Source: Bradyrhizobium sp. AZCC 1693
GTDB lineage: Bacteria; Pseudomonadota; Alphaproteobacteria; Rhizobiales; Xanthobacteraceae
Assembly (NCBI RefSeq): GCF_036924745.1
Contig: NZ_JAZHSD010000001.1
Location: forward strand, 62,001-126,000
Direction: 5' to 3'
Length of the DNA: 64,000 bases
The notes beneath the pieces were generated by a model, which did no database searches, was not told the origin of the DNA, and saw nothing but the letters and a program-made list of their open reading frames with translations. The position numbers and the translations under genes were made by a program. Shown piece by piece: positions 58,476 to 64,000 of the stretch (within the stretch, counting starts at the first letter, position 1; each line of letters starts with the position of its first letter).

Positions 58476-58511
58476 TAAAATTTGAAACAACTGCAATTGA
58501 TTCAAATTTTA
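58476..58511. promoter_or_regulatory. AT-rich inverted repeat, possible operator
   Basis: TAAAATTTGAA and TTCAAATTTTA are perfect 11-bp inverted copies, separated by 14 bases, about 135-170 bp upstream of the cysteine peptidase start. The strong AT bias stands out in GC-rich DNA. Confidence 0.4.
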
Positions 58512-58601
58512 TACATTAACACGCGCGGCGCTTCGCCAGCGGCGGATAAGCGCACGAAAGCCCGCCGCGTTAACCGCGTTTTGCAGGCCCTAAGACGCGG
58601 C

Positions 58602-58637
58602 AAAGGCGGCATCCGTGGTGCGGATACCGCCTTTTGA
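58602..58637 (-). terminator. Hairpin, likely terminator of the PilZ gene
   Basis: Arms AAAGGCGGCATCCG and CGGATACCGCCTTT pair over 14 positions with one wobble and a 5-base loop. It is located 36 bp beyond the PilZ stop. The minus-strand T run is short (three), and the plus strand has four T, so efficiency is uncertain. Confidence 0.55.
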
Positions 58638-58672
58638 GACTGAAAAGTCAGGGATTTTTATCGGCCGGCGCT

Positions 58673-59290
58673 TTACCGCGCGGTAACCGCTTCTTCGAGC
58701 GCCTCACCGACTTGCTCGTGGACGAACTCGAGCGCGAAGCCTTCCTCGAGATTTCGCACCACGCGGGACTGCACCTTGCCCAGCATGACCAGCGATTTCA
58801 GCGGCGGGCGGTTTTCCGCGGCGATGGCGGCGCCCGACAGCGAGAGGTCGATGATGCGGCAGGTCATCTTGCTGCCGTCCTCGAGCGTGAGGAGCGCAAT
58901 CGGGTTGCGCGGCACGATACGGTCGTGACGGCGATCTTCCGGCAGATTGAGGATGTCGCGGTTGGCGAGCCAGGTGAGCTGGGCGGCGAGCTTGTCACGC
59001 TTGCGCGCGGTGGCGCCGACCGTCATGGCAAAGCCGTTGTCGATGATGCGGGTGATTTTGCCCTCGACCCGGCCGATATGGTCGAGATAGGCGATCACGC
59101 GGTCGCCGACATTGCCGATGCCGGGCGCCAGCAGGGCCAGTCCGCCCGGCGACATGTTAATAATCTGGCAAGGAAATTCGCGGCGGTCCGGCAGCATGTA
59201 GCGGCCGAGCAGGTGTACTTTGACACGCTGAAAGCGCCGCCGCTCCTGGGCGGACGGTACTGTGGTTGTTTTCTTTTGCGCAAACGACAT
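58673..59290 (-). CDS. PilZ domain protein (two PilZ-like domains)
   Basis: 205 aa from ATG 59290; a GTG three codons upstream is possible. Domain 1 has RRRFQRVKV (about 17-25) and INMSPGG (about 44-50), the R-x3-R and [DN]-x-S-x2-G motifs of c-di-GMP-binding PilZ. Domain 2 has RNPIALLTLEDGSKMTCRIIDLSLSGAAI (about 128-156), with the second motif but without a clear R-x3-R. Domain 1 may bind c-di-GMP. The gene is a neighbour of the cysteine peptidase gene. Confidence 0.85.
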   Translation of the reverse strand: MSFAQKKTTTVPSAQERRRFQRVKVHLLGRYMLPDRREFPCQIINMSPGGLALLAPGIGNVGDRVIAYLDHIGRVEGKITRIIDNGFAMTVGATARKRDKLAAQLTWLANRDILNLPEDRRHDRIVPRNPIALLTLEDGSKMTCRIIDLSLSGAAIAAENRPPLKSLVMLGKVQSRVVRNLEEGFALEFVHEQVGEALEEAVTAR

Positions 59291-59386
59291 CTTCGCCACC
59301 AGACAGCCGGTCCTTCGGCGTCAGGAAGACCCTAAGGCCGACAGGGTTAACGATGTGTTATCGGTTGTTGCATGAAGTGTTGGCAT

Positions 59387-60580
59387 TCACGCGGCGGGCA
59401 GTCGCGGCGCGACAATCCGATTGTATCCCCATAACAATACCGGACAGGCCAGCAGCGCCGCGGCGCCGAAGTCGAACGCCGCCGCGGCACTGCCGGTCCA
59501 TTTGGCGATGGCGCCGGCAATCGTCGGGCCAAGCATCATCGCGGCGTAATAGGCGGTGTAGAAAATACCCATCCCGATCGCGCGCGTCTGAGGCTGCAAC
59601 ACGCGCGCGGGCAGGCTCATGATCGGCCCCGAGGGCAGGGCGCTGATCAAGCCGATCGTGATCACGAGGGGGATCACCGCCGGGCTGCGGGGCAGCGCCA
59701 GCATCAGTAGTGCGAACATGATGCATCCGACGACAAGCACCGATTGCGGCCGTCCGGTCCAATCGGCCAGAAATCCGCCGGCCGTTCCGCTCAGCGCCGC
59801 GAGCCACAGTACGATGCTGATTGCGGAGCCCGCCGCCGTGATCGACCAGCCGCGTTCGACCAGCAGCGTGGGGCCGAAACTGAAAATCATCGCGAAGCCG
59901 ATGTTGAAGACGCCCCAGATCAGACCCGCGACGATCACGGCGAACAGGGTGTTGCCGTCGAGCCGTGATGCGGCTGAAGGCGCCGCTGCAGGAGCCGACG
60001 GCGATCGATAGCCCACGAAAAGAAGCAGGATGCCCAGGCCGATCAGCGCGGCAACCGAAAGATAGACCGCGCCGACGTCATAAGCGGTGCCGATCGCGGG
60101 CAGGGTCAAAAGCGAGATGGCAATGCCCGCCGGCCACGAATTCACGAAGATGGCCATCGCGGTCGCGATTTCCTTGCCGGCAAACCAGTCGGCGACCATT
60201 TTCGACATCAAGACGTTGAGCAAGACGCCGCCACCGCCGGCGACCAGCCGTCCTGCAATTTGCCAGCCCCAGGAATCCGAAGCCACCATGGCGAGTTGGC
60301 CGATCAACATCAGCAACAGCGCGCCTGACACCGTGGCCTTGTCACCAAACCTTTTCCCGATCGCGCCGCCCGGCAGCGACAGTGCGACGCCCGGCGTGAA
60401 ATAGAGGCCGATCAGGAGTCCGATATCGGCAAGGCTCGCATCGAATTTGGTGCCGAGCAGCGGCGCAACCGCGGCGACGCTCTGAAACTGGAACGCCATC
60501 GCGAGCCGCACGGTGAACAGAACGGCCAGAATGCTCCAGCGATTGCTCAACGCTCGCTCCTCGACCGGGTGGACCGACAC
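59387..60580 (-). CDS. MFS transporter
   Basis: 397 aa with twelve predicted helices. The first helix (about 15-36) is followed by SLADIGLLIGLYFTPGVALSLPGGAIGKRFGDK, the MFS loop 2-3 motif (G-x3-[DN]-R/K-x-G equivalent). The central loop is short and hydrophilic (about 195-210, RSPSAPAAAPSAASRLDG). It belongs to the group related to cyanate/CynX and NarK-like permeases; the substrate is unknown. A 94-aa membrane protein gene lies 32 bp upstream on the same strand. Confidence 0.88.
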   Translation of the reverse strand: MSVHPVEERALSNRWSILAVLFTVRLAMAFQFQSVAAVAPLLGTKFDASLADIGLLIGLYFTPGVALSLPGGAIGKRFGDKATVSGALLLMLIGQLAMVASDSWGWQIAGRLVAGGGGVLLNVLMSKMVADWFAGKEIATAMAIFVNSWPAGIAISLLTLPAIGTAYDVGAVYLSVAALIGLGILLLFVGYRSPSAPAAAPSAASRLDGNTLFAVIVAGLIWGVFNIGFAMIFSFGPTLLVERGWSITAAGSAISIVLWLAALSGTAGGFLADWTGRPQSVLVVGCIMFALLMLALPRSPAVIPLVITIGLISALPSGPIMSLPARVLQPQTRAIGMGIFYTAYYAAMMLGPTIAGAIAKWTGSAAAAFDFGAAALLACPVLLWGYNRIVAPRLPAA

Positions 60581-60612
60581 TGCGCCGTGCTGGCGCAGTG
60601 ATTGCGGGTCGC

Positions 60613-60897
60613 CTATCTCTGTACCAGTTGATTTAGGTCCTGCTTGATCGTGTTCAGCAGCGACTCCAGACGTTCTTGCCGGAATGCCGGTTGCACAGGC
60701 GCGGCTTCAGCGGGGCGTTCCGGCGGCGCGGATCGAACCGGGCGCTTCGGAAACACAGGGCGCACGGGTTCTTCTGCATGCGGTTCGCTTTTGACGAACT
60801 CACCATGCAGCACATCGTTGCGACGTCCCATCAGCCAGAGCACGGCCCAATAGGCCACCGCAAGAAAAATGACGCAGAAAATACCGGTCTCAAACAT
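60613..60897 (-). CDS. Small membrane-anchored hypothetical protein
   Basis: 94 aa. One N-terminal helix (about 4-22, TGIFCVIFLAVAYWAVLWLM) is followed by a Pro/Glu/Arg-rich linker and a short C-terminal amphipathic helix (ERLESLLNTIKQDLNQLVQR). No domain is recognised. It precedes the MFS gene by 32 bp and may be co-transcribed. Confidence 0.65.
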   Translation of the reverse strand: MFETGIFCVIFLAVAYWAVLWLMGRRNDVLHGEFVKSEPHAEEPVRPVFPKRPVRSAPPERPAEAAPVQPAFRQERLESLLNTIKQDLNQLVQR

Positions 60898-61042
60898 AAC
60901 TCACGTCCAATCAGCCAAGTATTTCTGGGAACTGCGATTTTGGTCAAGTCTGCGGGAGGCGATTGTTGCGCGCGGTGGCATTAGGGTTACTCTCGCGCCC
61001 GGCCGAGCGCGGCCGAAAATGCCAGCGGACGGAGGTTGCGGA

Positions 61043-61816
61043 ATGCCGGGAGTGAAGCGGGAACGCGATGACGGCGTCGGCGTGCTGACCTTGGATGAGC
61101 CTGAAACCTTGAACGCGATGACGCCCGATCTGTTGGGCGACCTCGCGATCGCCATTGCCGAAATGACCGACGATCCGCAGGTGAGGGCGCTGGTCTTGAC
61201 GGGCGCCGGCCGCGGCTTTTGCTCGGGCCAGAACCTCAAGGCCGCGCAGATCCTCGGCGACGACATCGCCGCCGGCGTGATGAAGTACTACTGGCCGACA
61301 TTCACGGCGTTGCGCGAATGCCAGGTTCCGGTCGTGGTCGCTGTCAACGGCGTGGCGGCGGGCGGCGGGTTCAGCCTTGCGATGGCGGGTGACATGATCG
61401 TTGCCGCGCGTTCGGCGCGCTTCATTCAGGTGTTCAGCCGCATCGCGCTGGTCCCCGATCTCGGTTCGACCTGGCTGTTGCCGCGCCTCATCGGCCGGCA
61501 GCGCGCGCTCGAACTGATGATGACGAACGAGCCGCTCATGGCCGATCAGGCCAGGGAGTGGGGATTGGTCCGCGACGTCTTTGACGATGCCGCGCTTCGC
61601 GATGGCGCGCTTTCGCTGGCGCGCAAACTCGCTGATGGCCCGACGCGTGCGCTGGTCGCGACGCGCCGCCTGATCGACGAGAGCGAACATGCCAGCTATG
61701 CCGACCAGTTCCGCCGCGAGATCGAGACGCAGGCGAAGATACGCCTGAGTGCGGACGCGGTGGAAGGGCGCAACGCGTTTCTCGAAAAGCGCGCGGCGCG
61801 GTTCAGCGGCCGCTGA
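61043..61816 (+). CDS. Enoyl-CoA hydratase/isomerase (PaaG-like)
   Basis: 257 aa from ATG 61043 behind GGAGG. Oxyanion-hole segments TGAGRGFCSGQNL (about 47-59) and AVNGVAAGGGFSLAMAGD (about 96-113), and the region ALVPDLGSTWLLPRLIG (about 131-147) with Asp135 at the catalytic-acid position used by PaaG-type enzymes. The likely role is isomerisation or hydration of an acyl-CoA, as in phenylacetate or fatty acid breakdown. It converges with the amino-acid ABC operon 9 bp away. Confidence 0.88.
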   Translation: MPGVKRERDDGVGVLTLDEPETLNAMTPDLLGDLAIAIAEMTDDPQVRALVLTGAGRGFCSGQNLKAAQILGDDIAAGVMKYYWPTFTALRECQVPVVVAVNGVAAGGGFSLAMAGDMIVAARSARFIQVFSRIALVPDLGSTWLLPRLIGRQRALELMMTNEPLMADQAREWGLVRDVFDDAALRDGALSLARKLADGPTRALVATRRLIDESEHASYADQFRREIETQAKIRLSADAVEGRNAFLEKRAARFSGR

Positions 61817-61825
61817 CGTCGAAGC

Positions 61826-62554
61826 TCAGCCGACCTGACCCACGAACTGTTGCAGCTCCGGCGTTCGTGGCGCAGCGAACACTTCCTTTGGGACGCCTTC
61901 CTCGTGCACCTTGCCATGGTGCATGAAGACGAGCTTGGTGCCGACGTCGCGGGCGAAGCGCATTTCGTGCGTCACCAGAATGAGCGTCATGCCTTCGCGC
62001 GCCAATTGCTCGACCACGCGCAGCACCTCATTCACCAGCTCCGGGTCGAGCGCCGAGGTGATTTCGTCGCAGAGCAGTACTTTCGGCCGCATCGCGAGCG
62101 AACGGGCAATGGCGACGCGCTGCTGCTGGCCGCCGGAGAGTTCGCTCGGATAGGCGTCCATCTTTTCCGATAATCCCACCTTGGCCAGCACCTCGGCGGC
62201 GGTGGCGCGGGCTTCGGCCTTCGACACCTTGTTGACGACGGTCGGTGCCAGCATGACGTTTTCGGCCGCCGTCAGATGCGGAAACAGGTTGAACTGCTGG
62301 AACACCATGCCGACATGGCGGCGTAGCTCGCGCAGGTTGGTATTGGCGCCGGCGACCTCGATCCCGTCGGCGGTGATGCTGCCGGACTGGTAGGTCTCCA
62401 GCCCGTTGATGCAGCGGAGCAGGGTGCTCTTGCCCGAACCGGAGCGGCCGATGATGGCGACCGTGTCGCCCTTGGCGATGTCGAGCGAGACGCCTTTCAG
62501 CACCTCGTTCGCACCAAAACTCTTCCTGACGTCACGAATGCTAACGAGCGACAT
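61826..62554 (-). CDS. Polar amino acid ABC transporter ATP-binding protein (GlnQ type)
   Basis: 242 aa. Walker A GRSGSGKST is at 36-44, signature ELSGGQQQRVAIARSLAM, Walker B VLLCDEITSALDPEL, and H-loop LVTHEM. VFQQFNLFPHLTAAENVMLAP is typical of the GlnQ/HisP group. The start overlaps the upstream permease gene by 14 bp. It energises import of a polar amino acid or related compound. Confidence 0.93.
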   Translation of the reverse strand: MSLVSIRDVRKSFGANEVLKGVSLDIAKGDTVAIIGRSGSGKSTLLRCINGLETYQSGSITADGIEVAGANTNLRELRRHVGMVFQQFNLFPHLTAAENVMLAPTVVNKVSKAEARATAAEVLAKVGLSEKMDAYPSELSGGQQQRVAIARSLAMRPKVLLCDEITSALDPELVNEVLRVVEQLAREGMTLILVTHEMRFARDVGTKLVFMHHGKVHEEGVPKEVFAAPRTPELQQFVGQVG

Positions 62555-63191
62555 TGAGGCGGCCTTCGATTTTCTTCGCCCACCAGGACAGCGGGAAACA
62601 TAGACAGAAATAGATCAACGCGACCAGCGAGTAGACCAGGAACGGCCGGAAGGTCGCGTTGTTGAGCATGGTGCCGGCCTTGGTCAGTTCGACGAAGCCG
62701 ATGATCGAGGCGAGCGCCGTGCCCTTGATGACCTGCACGGAGAAGCCGACGGTCGGCGCGATCGCGATGCGCGAGGCCTGCGGCAGGATGACGTAGCGCA
62801 TCTGCTCGATGTAGCTGAGCGCGAGGCTGGACGATGCCTCCCACTGGCCCTTCGGTATCGCCTCGACGCAGCCGCGCCAGATCTCGGTCAGGAACGCGCT
62901 GGTCCAGAACGTCAGCGCCAGCGTCGCTGCCATCCACGGCGAGACCTCGATGCCGAACAGCGCTATGCCGAAGAAGAACAGAAAGAGCTGCATCAGGAGC
63001 GGCGTGCCCTGGAAGAACTCGATGTAGACCTTGGTGAACCATTCCAGCGTCGCGATCCGCGACGTCCGCATGAACAACAGGACCAGGCCTACGATGCCGC
63101 CGCAGACAAACGCGATCAGCGACAGCACGATCGTCCATTGCGTGGCGATCAGCAGGTTGGAGAGGATGTCCCAGAAGCTGAACTGCAGCAT
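62541..63191 (-). CDS. Amino acid ABC transporter permease
   Basis: 216 aa, with the HisM/GlnP-type architecture of about five helices. The N-terminus SFWDILSNLLIATQWTIVLSLIAF and the EAA loop EASSSLALSYIEQMRYVILPQA are characteristic. FFQGTPLLMQLFLFFFGI is the usual conserved helix start. It pairs with the permease at 63195, with a 3-bp gap between the genes. Confidence 0.92.
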   Translation of the reverse strand: MLQFSFWDILSNLLIATQWTIVLSLIAFVCGGIVGLVLLFMRTSRIATLEWFTKVYIEFFQGTPLLMQLFLFFFGIALFGIEVSPWMAATLALTFWTSAFLTEIWRGCVEAIPKGQWEASSSLALSYIEQMRYVILPQASRIAIAPTVGFSVQVIKGTALASIIGFVELTKAGTMLNNATFRPFLVYSLVALIYFCLCFPLSWWAKKIEGRLNVAR

Positions 63192-63194
63192 GGC

Positions 63195-63857
63195 TCACCT
63201 CGCCTTGAAGATGACGCGGCCGAGCGCGCGCAACAGCGAGCGCGTCAGCATCGCCAGCAGGAGGTAAGCCAGCGCGACCAACAGGTAGACTTCGAAGTTG
63301 CGGAAGTTTCGCGACGCAATGAAGTTCGCGGCATAGGTGAGGTCTTCCGCCGAGATCTGCGACACCACCGCCGAGCCGAGCATGACGATGATGATCTGCG
63401 ACGACAGCGCCGGATAGATCTTGCGGAACGCCTGATTGAGCACGATGCGGCGCAGCACCTCCCATTTGGTCATCGCGAGGCTGAGGCCGGCCTCGATATG
63501 GCCTTTGGGGACGGCCTCGATGCCCGCGCGGATGATCTCGGTCGAGTAGGCGCCGAGATTGATCACCATGGCGAGGAAGGCGGCGGTGGTCTCGCTGAGC
63601 TTCAGCCCCAACGCCGGCAGGCCGAAGAAGATGAAGAACAGCTGCACGATGAACGGCGTGTTGCGGATCAATTCGACATAAACCGCGACGACGCGGCCGA
63701 GCCACGCCGGCCCGAAGGTGCGCGCCGAGGCGCCGGCGGTGCCGACGGCGATGCCGGCCACCGTCGACACGACAGTCAGCACGATCGTGAAGATCAGCCC
63801 CTGCAGCAGCACGTTCCAGTAGGGCAGCAGTTCGGCGAATTGCAGTTTGTAAGACAC
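63195..63857 (-). CDS. Amino acid ABC transporter permease
   Basis: 220 aa, HisQ/HisM family. It has VELIRNTPFIVQLFFIFFGLPALG and the EAA loop EAGLSLAMTKWEVLRRIVLNQAFRK. The ATG at 63857 is 21 bp after the binding-protein stop. With the second permease it forms the heterodimeric inner-membrane channel. Confidence 0.92.
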   Translation of the reverse strand: MSYKLQFAELLPYWNVLLQGLIFTIVLTVVSTVAGIAVGTAGASARTFGPAWLGRVVAVYVELIRNTPFIVQLFFIFFGLPALGLKLSETTAAFLAMVINLGAYSTEIIRAGIEAVPKGHIEAGLSLAMTKWEVLRRIVLNQAFRKIYPALSSQIIIVMLGSAVVSQISAEDLTYAANFIASRNFRNFEVYLLVALAYLLLAMLTRSLLRALGRVIFKAR

Positions 63858-63878
63858 GCGGGTGCCCCGGCGCTGGCG

Positions 63879-64000
63879 TTAGAAGCCGGGCGGCAAGGGC
63901 GCCTTCAGCCACTTCTCCGACAGTTTTCCGATCTCGCCCGACGCCTTCGCCTTGGTGATGATCTCGTTGACCTTGGCGAGCAGCGCCGGCTCGTTCTTGT
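63879..64000 (-). CDS. Amino acid ABC transporter substrate-binding protein (C-terminal part only)
   Basis: Only the last 40 or so codons are inside the window; the frame runs off the right edge. The visible C-terminus (EPALLAKVNEIITKAKASGEI ... SEKWLKAPLPPGF) is typical of family 3 solute-binding proteins. It is the first gene of the operon with the two permeases and ATPase. Confidence 0.8.
   Translation of the reverse strand, partial: KNEPALLAKVNEIITKAKASGEIGKLSEKWLKAPLPPGF

Larger units (their letters stand above)
58342..58672. other. AT-rich upstream region of the cysteine peptidase gene
   Basis: 331 bp. It includes an AT-rich stretch (58400-58520) with an 11-bp perfect inverted repeat at 58476-58486 and 58501-58511, and a terminator-like hairpin at 58602-58634 behind the PilZ gene. 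No ORF is credible. Confidence 0.55.

Overview
The window looks like chromosome of a GC-rich alphaproteobacterium, most likely Bradyrhizobium or a close relative (Nitrobacteraceae). The basis is the gene set and neighbourhoods (cysE next to a DUF3126 gene, a bacterial transglutaminase-like cysteine peptidase, ABC transporters beside amidohydrolases, an NDUFS6-type zinc finger protein, short PilZ proteins) and the many GC-rich palindromic intergenic repeats. The genus is an inference from sequence style; no search was run.

Layout. 1-1476: 3' part of a peptide-type solute-binding protein. 1613-4961 (minus): ATP-grasp / alpha-E / transglutaminase operon. 5182-7216 (plus): CinA-like protein, xanthine phosphoribosyltransferase, and a small protein with an Ada-like cysteine pattern. 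7293-10881: a MetE-core methionine synthase homologue facing a GST / HCCA isomerase / quinone reductase set. 10911-11960: an IS30-family element inserted in a host palindromic repeat. 12019-13604: coupled hydrolase and crotonase. 13777-24894: an amide/peptide utilisation block, with M81, M20D and amidase genes in one minus-strand operon, an M20 carboxypeptidase, then a divergent four-gene Dpp-type ABC operon whose ATPase is a fused tandem. 25030-37061: mostly housekeeping and small conserved genes (PlsC, TMEM175-like channel, tRNA-Leu(UAA), lipoprotein, monooxygenase, CysE, gamma carbonic anhydrase, and a ribbon-helix-helix / RMF-like pair). 37398-38804: small secreted or membrane proteins.

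39010-54107 is the most distinctive region. It is a two-partner secretion locus with two paralogous giant TpsA exoproteins (about 1591 and 2612 aa) and one TpsB transporter. Both TpsAs share a nearly identical secretion domain and a conserved two-cysteine C-terminal tail. They differ mainly in the number of MBG/YDG repeats (3 versus 17), and the second gene carries a 3.8-kb array of 237/240-bp units. The duplicated segment extends upstream of the genes and carries a relic of a small ORF.

54129-64000: dienelactone hydrolase-like, HSL-type esterase, GNAT, a LapG-type cysteine peptidase, a two-domain PilZ protein, an MFS transporter, a crotonase, and a polar amino-acid ABC transporter whose binding-protein gene runs off the right edge. 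Several intrinsic terminators are visible. One lies directly against the start codon of the gamma carbonic anhydrase gene and contains its Shine-Dalgarno sequence.
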